DNA of 64,000 nt from Lysinibacillus macroides (GTDB lineage: Bacteria; Bacillota; Bacilli; Bacillales_A; Planococcaceae), in NCBI RefSeq assembly GCF_001281525.1, contig NZ_LGCI01000005.1, positions 752,554-816,553 on the forward strand, written 5' to 3'. This document shows positions 54,546-63,679 of the stretch, in pieces. The number at the start of each line of letters is the position of its first letter. Positions within the stretch are counted from its first letter, which is position 1. A program made the translations under genes and the position numbers. Under the pieces are notes generated by a model. The model was not told where the DNA came from. It made no database searches and saw only the letters and a list, made by a program, of their open reading frames with translations.

Positions 54546-54861
54546 AGAGCATTTTCCTTTCCTGTGTAATAGATTCAATACCATTAATAAAAGCAAAGAA
54601 ACTACCACTTATATTTGTAAACCAATTATCTAAAAATAAGACAATTAATTTTGAATTTTTAGGTGCTTTAATTTCTCCAATTTTGGCGTTTAAACCTTTA
54701 CTAACCAAATTATCTATTAATTTTTCAAGTGAGTATTTTCCTGTTTCTATTGTGTGGGCTTCTTTTTTTGAAGATTCAATTAAAGATAGCTTGTTATTTG
54801 CAGTTGTTATTTCTAAGGAATCATTTTTAGTAGGAACAAGTAGCCAAAATCTTTTCATCAT
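54526..54861 (-). CDS. Unknown small phage protein
   Basis: 111 aa, mixed alpha/beta (KRFWLLVPTKNDSLEITTAN, LIVLFLDNWFTNISGSFF). It overlaps the adhesin gene downstream by about 20 bases, so the two are translationally linked. No family recognised. Confidence 0.55.
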   Translation of the reverse strand: MMKRFWLLVPTKNDSLEITTANNKLSLIESSKKEAHTIETGKYSLEKLIDNLVSKGLNAKIGEIKAPKNSKLIVLFLDNWFTNISGSFFAFINGIESITQERKMLYGNCWR

Positions 54862-54879
54862 GTATTTCCACGCTTTCTA

Positions 54880-55476
54880 TTATTTGATTGTCCAATTCAA
54901 TTGTCCTGCTTTATTCGCTTCTAGTGGGGCATAGAAGCGCTCTACTTCCAATCCTTTTGACTTAAATATCAAATAACCATTTAGGTCTTTATTTGAGGTT
55001 AATTTCACTTCAATAAAAGCACTCTTATTAAAAGGAAGTGAAATGATGGGCTGGAAAAATAGTTGAATATTATCTTTTTGGTAAATTGTTTTATAACCAA
55101 AATTAATGGATTTTAAGTTAGATTGCTGAATACCTTGCATGTTGTTGTAATCAGAATAGGCTTCTTTATATGTTATAAGGTCTTTATGTGCGAAGTTTGT
55201 TGTTAAATGATAGGTTCTATTTTCTTCATCGATGTATTCAACTTCAATTCTTCTGCCATTTAGATTAAATGAACCATCTGACATTTCAAAGAAAAACTTC
55301 ATTCCTTGACCAAACAAACCAAAACGAATGACCTGATTTTTCTGTATTAAATAAAAATCATTTTTCTTATGCGTGAGCAGATCATACTCCGCATAGTTTT
55401 TTCCATCTGCATAGTCAGCATTCCAATTAAAGGGAATACTAACCGCTTGTATATTTCTTGAATCGGCAAATATCAT
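54880..55476 (-). CDS. Unknown phage tail-region protein
   Basis: 198 aa, beta-rich (FNWNADYADGKNYAEYDLLT, GQGMKFFFEMSDGSFNLNGR, IISLPFNKSAFIEVKLTSNK). Start ATG 55476 behind GAAGGAGATTG. Position among adhesin genes suggests a structural protein; no family recognised. Confidence 0.55.
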   Translation of the reverse strand: MIFADSRNIQAVSIPFNWNADYADGKNYAEYDLLTHKKNDFYLIQKNQVIRFGLFGQGMKFFFEMSDGSFNLNGRRIEVEYIDEENRTYHLTTNFAHKDLITYKEAYSDYNNMQGIQQSNLKSINFGYKTIYQKDNIQLFFQPIISLPFNKSAFIEVKLTSNKDLNGYLIFKSKGLEVERFYAPLEANKAGQLNWTIK

Positions 55477-55533
55477 TTCTATCAATCTCCTTCATTGTAT
55501 TGAAGTTTTTTACTTATAAAATGCGATAAAAAT

Positions 55534-55560
55534 AGGGTAGGGGAGCAAGCCCCTTACCCT
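55534..55560 (-). terminator. Terminator between the tail core and adhesin module
   Basis: AGGGTAGGGG / CCCCTTACCCT stem, followed on the minus strand by ATTTTT. It lies between two structural genes of one transcription direction. Confidence 0.7.
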
Positions 55561-55585
55561 GTAAAATTTATATTGTTTGTATGTA

Positions 55586-56332
55586 TTAAACGTAACGATA
55601 CGAAACACGTTGAACTAATTGATTTTTCCCTGCACTTGCTGTAATAGGGACTTCGGCATACACTGAAACTTGAACAAAGTTCCCACCTGCTAAATTAGCG
55701 TTTGTCCCATCATCTTTAGTAGCATTGGCTAAACCTAAAATTTCTTGTGTAGCAGGTATTTTCTCAATTTTTACAGAAATATATTCTACAGTTCCATCTA
55801 CTACAGGATTTCCTTCTACTGTAATCCATCCAGGTTGTGTGCCATCTGTTGTCCCTGCTTTAGTAACCTTATAAATGAAACCATTTGGTACAGTGGGCTG
55901 CACGTATGCGCCAAGAGTTAATGGAATAGAGGCTGTCCATACAGAAGCAGTAGCTGCGTTCTTATTAGTTGTTGTTCCATTTGTACCGAGCGGTTTCACA
56001 CCTGTTGGATTATCAGGAATACCACCTTTACCAATAGGTGTGAAGTCTGATTCATTTAATGAATCAACTCTGACGTGAAACCAATTATCACGAACAGCTT
56101 CTACAATATTACCAACTGTATCGCCTGTACCACCATTACGGTCACGAGTAGTGAACACAACTTCTTCCATTTTTGAGCAATCATCAGAACCACCACGATT
56201 GTTCCAAATATAGAAAATTTTAATAGGAGAAGAGGAGTCTGCATCAACTGTACCAAAATTAACAGTCGATTTTACTTCTTTTGATTTTTCATTAGTGCCT
56301 TCATACCAACTTACCATAGGTTCATTTGTCAT
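55586..56332 (-). CDS. Unknown phage tail/baseplate protein
   Basis: 248 aa from ATG 56332 (MTNEPMVSWYEGTNEKSKEV). Beta-rich with Gly/Thr-rich loops (TVPNGFIYKVTKAGTTDGTQ) and a C-terminus KNQLVQRVSYRYV. It resembles phage minor structural proteins by composition; not assigned. Confidence 0.55.
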   Translation of the reverse strand: MTNEPMVSWYEGTNEKSKEVKSTVNFGTVDADSSSPIKIFYIWNNRGGSDDCSKMEEVVFTTRDRNGGTGDTVGNIVEAVRDNWFHVRVDSLNESDFTPIGKGGIPDNPTGVKPLGTNGTTTNKNAATASVWTASIPLTLGAYVQPTVPNGFIYKVTKAGTTDGTQPGWITVEGNPVVDGTVEYISVKIEKIPATQEILGLANATKDDGTNANLAGGNFVQVSVYAEVPITASAGKNQLVQRVSYRYV

Positions 56333-56357
56333 AATTAAATTCCTTCTTTCCTTTGTA

Positions 56358-57518
56358 TTATAATATTGAATCATTTAGCAATATTTTTATATTTACGGAT
56401 AAATTTTGAGCATCAATTAAAAAAGAAGGGATGTATAGTCGAAATACATCTCCCTTCTTTACTTGGACATTTGTTACTAAAAATGTTTGATTATCATAAT
56501 GTTTCTCTTCCGCGATGATTATGGGGCTATCCGTAATATCAAACCAATCTGTAAAATTAGTCGATTTTTGTACATGGATAGGGGTAGGTTGTAAGCCTGT
56601 AGTTGAAACACATGCTTTTATTTCAACAATTTCACCATCCCATTCAAATACTATATGGGGGTCTTGTACACCTTGCAAAATATCTTTTGGAATGATGAAT
56701 ACTATCGTTTTTTCATTAACAAATTCAGTAATATTTTTGACTTTCGTGAACTGTTCTTTACTCATTAAGCCATTGATAATCTCACTTGCAAGAGGGATAT
56801 TACCGCCTAAAGCATCAATAGGCACCCATGCTTTTCCATTCCATCTGTAACGAATACCAGTGTCATAGACTTGTGTAGTCCATCCCACTTCAGGGTAGGG
56901 GAATTTTTGTGCAATCTCATCATATGTATTTACGAAAGGCTGATAAATTAAAACTGTTGTTTCGTAAGCATCCTTTACTAATTCTGTAGCATCCTTTGCC
57001 TTTTGAGTTGCATCTAAAGCTTGATCAGTCGCATGATTAGAATTGTTAATAGCAACAGTAAGCTTTTTTAGATATTCTTCATAGTTGTCAGTTCGATCAA
57101 TCAATTCTCGAACCTGTGATTTACTTTTCTCGATAATTTCATGTAATGTCTCTGTAGAATCTGTCCCATCATAATGAGCAATACGTGTAGAAGGATAGAG
57201 AATTAAGCCTCTGCCTTTATAGACAATGGACATGGTTTCAGCTTCCCTAGATACATGAAAATAAATAAATCCATTTGTATAGTCTACATAAAATTCGTTG
57301 TTCTTTAAGTTTTGTTTGATAAATTTTTCATAGTTAATCTCAAACATCCCAGAAATTCTAACTCTAAACATTTCATCGGGAATTTCTAACAAAAATACGC
57401 GCTGATTGACAACACGGGCAATATCCAGCCTATCAATATATGGGTCTGAGGGAGTTCCTTTTCGCCAAACAATATGGATAGGGTTATTAAATTCTAGGTA
57501 ATTGACAGGGAGTGACAA
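56358..57518 (-). CDS. Phage baseplate/tail protein with coiled-coil linker
   Basis: 386 aa. An N-terminal beta domain (about 1-125; NPIHIVWRKGTPSDPYIDRL) is followed by a helical linker (about 130-190; KAKDATELVKDAYETT) and a C-terminal beta-sandwich. This BppU-like layout is common in Gram-positive phages. TTG start behind AAGAAGGTGAT. Confidence 0.6.
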   Translation of the reverse strand: MSLPVNYLEFNNPIHIVWRKGTPSDPYIDRLDIARVVNQRVFLLEIPDEMFRVRISGMFEINYEKFIKQNLKNNEFYVDYTNGFIYFHVSREAETMSIVYKGRGLILYPSTRIAHYDGTDSTETLHEIIEKSKSQVRELIDRTDNYEEYLKKLTVAINNSNHATDQALDATQKAKDATELVKDAYETTVLIYQPFVNTYDEIAQKFPYPEVGWTTQVYDTGIRYRWNGKAWVPIDALGGNIPLASEIINGLMSKEQFTKVKNITEFVNEKTIVFIIPKDILQGVQDPHIVFEWDGEIVEIKACVSTTGLQPTPIHVQKSTNFTDWFDITDSPIIIAEEKHYDNQTFLVTNVQVKKGDVFRLYIPSFLIDAQNLSVNIKILLNDSIL

Positions 57519-57531
57519 TGTATCACCTTCT

Positions 57532-57936
57532 TTATGAGCCTATATTTACAGTAGAACTAACGCCACCATTGATTTTACAGTTAGTTCCTGCATGGGTTGT
57601 CACATTGGAATTTTCAATAGCAACTGATTTTCCATTAATAAAGACACTTCTACTATTTCCGACTGTCACTGAACCCTGAGCATTGGTATGAGCACCATTG
57701 ATATAAACGCCACCAGCAGGTAGGGTATAGGTATCATTCTCAATCGTTCTATTGCCTTGAATAATAGGGGCTTTACCATTAATTATTACATTTGTTACTG
57801 TGGATGTAACAGTACCCTTGATAATTGCCTCTGTTGTTTTAGGTAGCCAATTGCCATTATCAAATTGTTGATACTGGATGTGATTGAATGCAGTAGTATC
57901 AGAGATTGTCGCATTATTTAAAGCTATCTTTGCCAT
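57532..57936 (-). CDS. PAAR-like tail protein
   Basis: 134 aa, a repetitive beta structure rich in Gly, Ile, Asn, Thr. Motifs GGVYINGAH, SRSVFINGKS, VTTHAGTNCKING and VNIGS follow the FINGKPAAR...GD pattern of PAAR repeat proteins. PAAR proteins cap needle tips in contractile injection systems; here the gene sits between the Tal protein and the baseplate genes of a siphovirus-type tail. The assignment rests on motif resemblance. Confidence 0.55.
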   Translation of the reverse strand: MAKIALNNATISDTTAFNHIQYQQFDNGNWLPKTTEAIIKGTVTSTVTNVIINGKAPIIQGNRTIENDTYTLPAGGVYINGAHTNAQGSVTVGNSRSVFINGKSVAIENSNVTTHAGTNCKINGGVSSTVNIGS

Positions 57937-57951
57937 GTAAAATTCCTTTCT

Positions 57952-60900
57952 TTAATTTAGGTCAATACGTGTACCGTTTACTTTAATGCCGCTTGCGGAC
58001 ATCGTAATCGCATTACTGCCAAATTTTATTTCTAATTGTGAGTTATTCATTATAATGCTGCCACCACCTCCTTTTATGGAGACTGTTCGAGGTGTAGTGA
58101 TTTCTATCGACTTTGTTCGATCCGTGTTTAAATTAATAGCATGTTTTTCGCCACCCTCATCGATATATTCCGTAAAGAATCCTTCAGATGTCTTATATTG
58201 CTTTGCTTTATTATTATTTGTATTATTTCCTGAGCCACTGCCCCAAATAGCAACAGGGTAGGCTTGCACTCCTGAACCTTCAAAATACATTTCATATTTG
58301 GTATTTTCTGTTGAACCGCTTTTAGTGATAAATCGCAAGAACTTTTGTTTAATATGAACATAATTATCAGGATCATTAGGGTCATAAGTTCTTAATTTAG
58401 TGACTGTTAAATCAGATATAAAGCTATTATCCTCACCTAAGGATTCAAGAATTTTTTCATCTAATTCACCATTCATAATAAATAATTTTCGAGCGTAGAG
58501 GTAACCATCTTTGCTTATCCAAAATCTAGGCTCTGAATGAACATCAATCGCAATACCTTCATTAGCATTTAGGCGAATTTGTTCACCGTTATTGCCATTA
58601 ATCGTAATGCCATCATTTTGATCAAAGATGATTTTTTCACCTAAGAAGCCATCTACAATTTTTAAATTATGAGTAGTGATATCTTTTGCATAAAGTCTGC
58701 CATCCGTTCCAACGTAAAACTTTTTATCTCCATTAACATAAATGGAGATTGCTTCATTTGCATTGAGCCTAATTTCTTCGCCATTTCTACCATAGATAGT
58801 AATACCGTCCAGCCAGTCAAATGTAATGGCATCACCTAAATCACCATCAACAATCCGCAGATTTTTAGTTACCAAACCTTCAGCATACAGTGTCCCGTCT
58901 TCCCATTTAGCATCTCCTAATGTTGCAAATAATTTGCTAACCCATTGGCCATTTTCCCATTTTTGTAGGGCAAGTCCATTAGTAGCATTTAGGTAGGCTC
59001 TATATTTACCATCGCTACGCACAGCAATAAAACCAAAATCATTCATAATAAGATTGTTGTGATATCTACCCATTGTGATACCAGAATAAAATAGTGAGTC
59101 TTCAATTTGTTGCCGAAGTCGGGTTGCCTCATCATAATAGTTTTTAAATTTTTGCACAAAAATACCACGATTCTCAATGTGACTCGTGGATTCAGTAATA
59201 GGATCTGTCATATCAATATGTAAATTTTGTGATTCTGAGTACCCATTATTAATGATTTTGATATAGCTAGACATGCCATTCATTAGCTCTAAGTAAGCAT
59301 TTTTTAATGCACTTGTTGAGTATTTATCAGTGGTTGAATAAACAGTAGGGAAGGTTTGCATTGCTACATTAAAAGCACCCTCAACATCTGTTAGATTATC
59401 TCTATCACTTCTTATATATTTTTGAGCTTGTTGCAGAAGCAATTTGTAGTCTGAATGAATTTTATACAATTCTTTAATCAGTTCTAATTTTTCAAGTGTT
59501 GTTAATTTACCGTCTGCGACAATCTTGTCTAATAATCCAATATTAAAGTAATTATTCTCAGCATCTAAAATTACTTCATCTAAATTATTGACGACTTTAA
59601 TGTTCTCAGCGACCATATGTCGGGAATACAGTGTGCCATCAGTATTAGCCCATAATACTTTTTTCCACTCATCATTATCTTTTTTACTAACTGAGAAGCC
59701 TTCACATGTTGTTAGGGCAACTCTTGTGATATGATTCCAAGAGACAAGTCCAAAGCATTCATTGTCTTGAGGTATTAGGTTTCCTGCGCTATCTTTTTGA
59801 TTCTCAGAAACTAGGCCTACATACATTACCTCATCACCTTGACGGTTATAAATCGTCGTTCTCGAGCCTTGTGTGATCCATATACCCGATTCATCCTCAA
59901 TCATTAGGTTGACACCTGATATGATCTTTCCAAAAATACGTTCACCAAATATACCATCCTTAGAAATAGCATGTTTCCAAGACTCACCGTTATCATTGGT
60001 AATTGCTAGAAATCCATTTTGGATCACTAACCAGCTTAAAGGGTCTTCTAAATCTCTTACAATAATTCCACGTTCACTGATTTCAATTTTCTGATTGTAT
60101 CCTGCCATCACTGCATTTTTTAAGGCATCCCATTTATTATTGATAATATCATTGATGGCACCATTATTTTTTTCAGACAAATTCCATTTCCATTTATCCA
60201 TTTGAACAATAGTGGACGTATTACCCGCTTTATTTAGTTGCTCTAGCCAGTTATTCTCTTCATCAAATTCATTTTCAATCACAACAGAAATGCTTTCATT
60301 TTCAAAATTATGTGCAATCTCAGTAATTTTAGCTTTTATATCTACTTGTAAACGGTCGTATCTAACCCTTACAATATCTCCTAAACCTAGCTTATCCCAA
60401 TCATTTTGACATTCAACGATAGAGAGGAAATCAATTAAATTCATATCAAGCTTAATTTTAGGTTCAAGATATGTTCTAAATACTTCTTGGCCTTCTTCCA
60501 TTAAATCTTCATCATCAATAATGGAATCGTTAATGTATTCTTTTTCAATTTCAAAATTTGATAACTCTGCTAGCTGCTCAACCGTAAAGTTATTTTCTCT
60601 TGCTAATTTTTCTCTTAAATCATTTAAGTCATTTTCATAATCAGAAAGCTGATAATTTAAGCTTCTTATAAAAGCCTCTTGATTAGATATTTCTAAGCGC
60701 TTTGCCTCTAATCGTTGAATAATGTCTTGGTGATTAAGGGTGGAGGATTGAAAGTTAGCATTTGACAAATCTAGCTCATCTTCAATGACGATCCTTTGTG
60801 TATTTAGAGCACTTAGTTTTTGTTCCTCGGTCTGGATAATCGAATTTTGTGTAGTGACCATTGTGGTTAAATTCGTGAATTTCTCAGAGAGTGATTCTAC

Positions 60901-61764
60901 TAATGCTTGATAATCCTCTAGTGCCATACATAGGCTATCTGTTAAATATTTTGAGTGACTAACAACCAGCCCATTTTCACGTTTGAAAGGGTAGAGGTAG
61001 TATCTGTAATCTTCGAGATATGATTGGCCTGTAGGATTTAATCGATGTATGGATAAGCCATCTTGGCCATATACTTTTAATCGAGTAATTGTGTCAATTG
61101 TATTGATCGCTAAATTAAATGACTCTAAATATTTACCATCTCGTATATAAAATCCCTTATCCTTGCCTATATTTTCAGGTCTATAGAAATGGATCTCACA
61201 CTTAATAGAATCCCAAACAATTAAGGCATTCCAAAGCTTGGCTAAGTCATAAATAATTTCTAATGCATTATTTGATGCCACCTCATAGCTTCGATAAATT
61301 TCTTCAAAGTAGCTATCTACATAGCCTAATTTCCATATTGTATTTACTGAAGATAAAATTTCAGTAGTAATTTGAGATAATGTCTTACTGACAACTTCAA
61401 AATTTCTTATATTTTTATCACTTAACTGAATGCCTAAGGATAGGGCAGAGTATTGAATATATTCATCATCGCTATATGCCTTGTTGGATTCATTTAATAA
61501 AAAATACTCTGTAATATGTCCATATTTCAATTTAAAGAGATAACGGTTTTTAATTTTATCAATATTTTTGTTATCAACAGGAACGCCGTCTTCAATTAGG
61601 GTAGTAGGGATTTTAAAAGAAATTTCGTTTAGGATAGAAACTTTGGTATTATAAAGAATATCATAAGCCTCGCCAATTCTAGCAATGGTTTTCTTATCTG
61701 GTCTACATAGAAAGATTCTTGCATCATCAGGTTTTAAATTATAGTTTATTTCACCTAATTTCAA
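57952..61764 (-). CDS. Phage Tal-like tail tip protein
   Basis: 1270 aa. Residues 1-400 are the Tal/prophage endopeptidase tail N-terminal domain that forms the tail-tip hub (YLFKLKYGHITEYFLLN, LIVWDSIKCEIHFYRPENIG). About 300-430 is coiled coil (LSEKFTNLTTMVTTQNSIIQ). Two tandem copies of a repeat of about 65 residues lie near 960-1100 (LRIVDGDLGDAITFDWLDGI, LKIVDGFLGEKIIFDQNDGI). The C-terminus is beta-rich. No peptidase motif was found. TTG start behind GGAGTGAGGTGA. Confidence 0.8.
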   Translation of the reverse strand: MKLGEINYNLKPDDARIFLCRPDKKTIARIGEAYDILYNTKVSILNEISFKIPTTLIEDGVPVDNKNIDKIKNRYLFKLKYGHITEYFLLNESNKAYSDDEYIQYSALSLGIQLSDKNIRNFEVVSKTLSQITTEILSSVNTIWKLGYVDSYFEEIYRSYEVASNNALEIIYDLAKLWNALIVWDSIKCEIHFYRPENIGKDKGFYIRDGKYLESFNLAINTIDTITRLKVYGQDGLSIHRLNPTGQSYLEDYRYYLYPFKRENGLVVSHSKYLTDSLCMALEDYQALVESLSEKFTNLTTMVTTQNSIIQTEEQKLSALNTQRIVIEDELDLSNANFQSSTLNHQDIIQRLEAKRLEISNQEAFIRSLNYQLSDYENDLNDLREKLARENNFTVEQLAELSNFEIEKEYINDSIIDDEDLMEEGQEVFRTYLEPKIKLDMNLIDFLSIVECQNDWDKLGLGDIVRVRYDRLQVDIKAKITEIAHNFENESISVVIENEFDEENNWLEQLNKAGNTSTIVQMDKWKWNLSEKNNGAINDIINNKWDALKNAVMAGYNQKIEISERGIIVRDLEDPLSWLVIQNGFLAITNDNGESWKHAISKDGIFGERIFGKIISGVNLMIEDESGIWITQGSRTTIYNRQGDEVMYVGLVSENQKDSAGNLIPQDNECFGLVSWNHITRVALTTCEGFSVSKKDNDEWKKVLWANTDGTLYSRHMVAENIKVVNNLDEVILDAENNYFNIGLLDKIVADGKLTTLEKLELIKELYKIHSDYKLLLQQAQKYIRSDRDNLTDVEGAFNVAMQTFPTVYSTTDKYSTSALKNAYLELMNGMSSYIKIINNGYSESQNLHIDMTDPITESTSHIENRGIFVQKFKNYYDEATRLRQQIEDSLFYSGITMGRYHNNLIMNDFGFIAVRSDGKYRAYLNATNGLALQKWENGQWVSKLFATLGDAKWEDGTLYAEGLVTKNLRIVDGDLGDAITFDWLDGITIYGRNGEEIRLNANEAISIYVNGDKKFYVGTDGRLYAKDITTHNLKIVDGFLGEKIIFDQNDGITINGNNGEQIRLNANEGIAIDVHSEPRFWISKDGYLYARKLFIMNGELDEKILESLGEDNSFISDLTVTKLRTYDPNDPDNYVHIKQKFLRFITKSGSTENTKYEMYFEGSGVQAYPVAIWGSGSGNNTNNNKAKQYKTSEGFFTEYIDEGGEKHAINLNTDRTKSIEITTPRTVSIKGGGGSIIMNNSQLEIKFGSNAITMSASGIKVNGTRIDLN

Positions 61765-61775
61765 TGAATTTCACC

Positions 61776-62414
61776 TCACTCCTGTATAAAAATATATTGG
61801 TACCTCATAACCATATCAAAATCTCCTTTACCCTTTAAGAAATTATGACCAACTGCTAATTCTAAATATTCATCATTATGGTCATCATATCTATAAACCC
61901 CTAAATGCTGTCTGTTCGAAACGATATCTTCTTTTTGGCAATCAATAAAAACTTCTTCATTGTCAATTAAGTTTTTCATTATTAAAGTTTGATTGGACAT
62001 TATATTAGTAAGTTCAATATCACCGTTACCATTCTTTTTTCGAATCCAGAGTTTAGGCTTGATTATGCAATCACCTAAATTTTCCATCAATTCACAAGGA
62101 TCAAAGGCAATAGAGAAGGATTGTATATATGGTTTTTTATCATTTTTATCGGCATTTAGTACAATTTTGTATCTAAAAATTAATCCTTCTAATTTATAAT
62201 CATTTAATAAGGTTTTGTCATTGAAATTTATTAATTTCCATTTAGTCCAATTACTATAGTCATAGGAAAGAGAATAGAAAAATTCAACTTTTTGATGATG
62301 TATATTGATAATATTTGCAAGGATCGTTGTTAGGTATTTTGATGAAACATTGGATATTGCATAGCTTTTAGAGACGTAAGAGCCTGTAGAATATATTAAA
62401 GAACCCCATTTCAT
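61776..62414 (-). CDS. Unknown tail protein between Dit and Tal
   Basis: 212 aa, beta-rich (FFYSLSYDYSNWTKWKLINF, PYIQSFSIAFDPCELMENLG, HNDEYLELAVGHNFL). It resembles a distal-tail-type beta-sandwich by composition. Genes between Dit and Tal are unusual. Confidence 0.55.
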   Translation of the reverse strand: MKWGSLIYSTGSYVSKSYAISNVSSKYLTTILANIINIHHQKVEFFYSLSYDYSNWTKWKLINFNDKTLLNDYKLEGLIFRYKIVLNADKNDKKPYIQSFSIAFDPCELMENLGDCIIKPKLWIRKKNGNGDIELTNIMSNQTLIMKNLIDNEEVFIDCQKEDIVSNRQHLGVYRYDDHNDEYLELAVGHNFLKGKGDFDMVMRYQYIFIQE

Positions 62415-62424
62415 AATAAAACCC

Positions 62425-63081
62425 CTATTCTATTTTTCCGAATGGTCTAAATTCACAATTTGTTCCAACCTTTTTCCAGATAATATTTTTAGCTTTTCTC
62501 CAAACAACAGTACCGTCTATAAATGCTGTATCATTTTGAACAGAGGACCATACAGGTTCAGTTGTGGAGGAATAGCCAGCTGTTTCACAAATATAGTAGT
62601 ATAATTTACCTCCATTTATAGGAAAGGTTAAGTCACCTACTTCATAATTGAATTCGCTTCTCCAAGTTGCACCTGCTACATCATAAAATTCCTGGTTTAA
62701 CGTATTTAGAAAGACAGGGGGAGTAGTTGAACTTTGACCTTCCACAACACATTCATAAAGCCCTCCATTATCTATCGGAGGCTTAACAAGATTTCCTACA
62801 TTATACTTTTTATTGGCTAGCCATTGTTTTGCATGAATGCCTTCTCTTGTGACAATCCAACCAACAAATGAACCGCTAGCAGGGGTCTTATTCCATAAAA
62901 TATGTCCAACTTTGTAAAGCAGATTATCATCTAATTCATTAATTGAATTAGTAGCATTCTTTACATATTGCTCTAATGCTTTAAAATTATTTCCATATTC
63001 AATAATTGTTTGTTTAATATCATCGTCCTCAAACGTTGCTGCTGTGGTAATATTTAGTTCAAGTTGATTCGTGGTTTCCAT
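62425..63081 (-). CDS. Phage tail protein with two carbohydrate-binding-like modules
   Basis: 218 aa from ATG 63081 behind GGGGTGAATTG. Two similar modules: about 110-150 (YNVGNLVKPPIDNGGLYECV, GQSSTTPPVFL) and about 165-205 (FNYEVGDLTFPINGGKLYYY, ETAGYSSTTEPVW). The (Y)xxGD/N...GxxYxCxxxGxSSTTxPxW pattern resembles CBM5/12-type chitin-binding modules. It starts two bases after the Dit stop. Confidence 0.6.
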   Translation of the reverse strand: METTNQLELNITTAATFEDDDIKQTIIEYGNNFKALEQYVKNATNSINELDDNLLYKVGHILWNKTPASGSFVGWIVTREGIHAKQWLANKKYNVGNLVKPPIDNGGLYECVVEGQSSTTPPVFLNTLNQEFYDVAGATWRSEFNYEVGDLTFPINGGKLYYYICETAGYSSTTEPVWSSVQNDTAFIDGTVVWRKAKNIIWKKVGTNCEFRPFGKIE

Positions 63082-63082
63082 C

Positions 63083-63679
63083 TTACAATTCACCCCATTT
63101 TTTAGTGTTGGCATATAATATTCCCCAAGAGTTATTGATGTTATCAATCGTTAATCCATTCGATGTCACTTTTGTATTTATAAATTCTCCTTGTGCAAAT
63201 GTATGACTATCGTCAATAATGTGATAGCCTGTGTTAGCATCTCTAAACGTTAAATTAGTAAAACTTTGTTCCTGTGAATAGGTATAAGGAGAGTCACATC
63301 TAATAGATAATTCAACATATCCTTGCTTTAAACCATTATGTAATAGTGCTGAGTTCCCTTCTATCAGCGCATGGATCACTCTATTGGGGTTACTATCAAA
63401 AACTAATGGCTTGTAGTAAGGCTGAAATAACCACCTGGCGATTTTTCGTATATCTTTATCTTCCACCCAATTTTCCAGATAAAAAGATAACTGAAAAGAG
63501 AGTGGCTCATGTTCCACTCTCTGAAAGTAAGGTTTTTCATTATTAGCAACTTTTCTTTCAATAATTTTACGGCTAGGAAGAAAATTTTCTTCAAATAATC
63601 CACCCTTAGACCAAGCAATGTTGACACCCATATCTTTTGATGAGATATTGTCATACATAAAATGAATGGACTCTAACAT
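63083..63679 (-). CDS. Distal tail protein (Dit), Sipho_tail family
   Basis: 198-aa phage tail family protein: SKDMGVNIAWSKGGLFEENF, the FQLSFYLENWVEDKDIRKIA belt and a galectin-like C-terminal part (VELSIRCDSPYTYS). Dit forms the hexameric ring that joins tube and tip. The likely ATG overlaps the tape-measure stop; AAAGGAATG lies upstream. Confidence 0.82.
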   Translation of the reverse strand: MLESIHFMYDNISSKDMGVNIAWSKGGLFEENFLPSRKIIERKVANNEKPYFQRVEHEPLSFQLSFYLENWVEDKDIRKIARWLFQPYYKPLVFDSNPNRVIHALIEGNSALLHNGLKQGYVELSIRCDSPYTYSQEQSFTNLTFRDANTGYHIIDDSHTFAQGEFINTKVTSNGLTIDNINNSWGILYANTKKWGEL

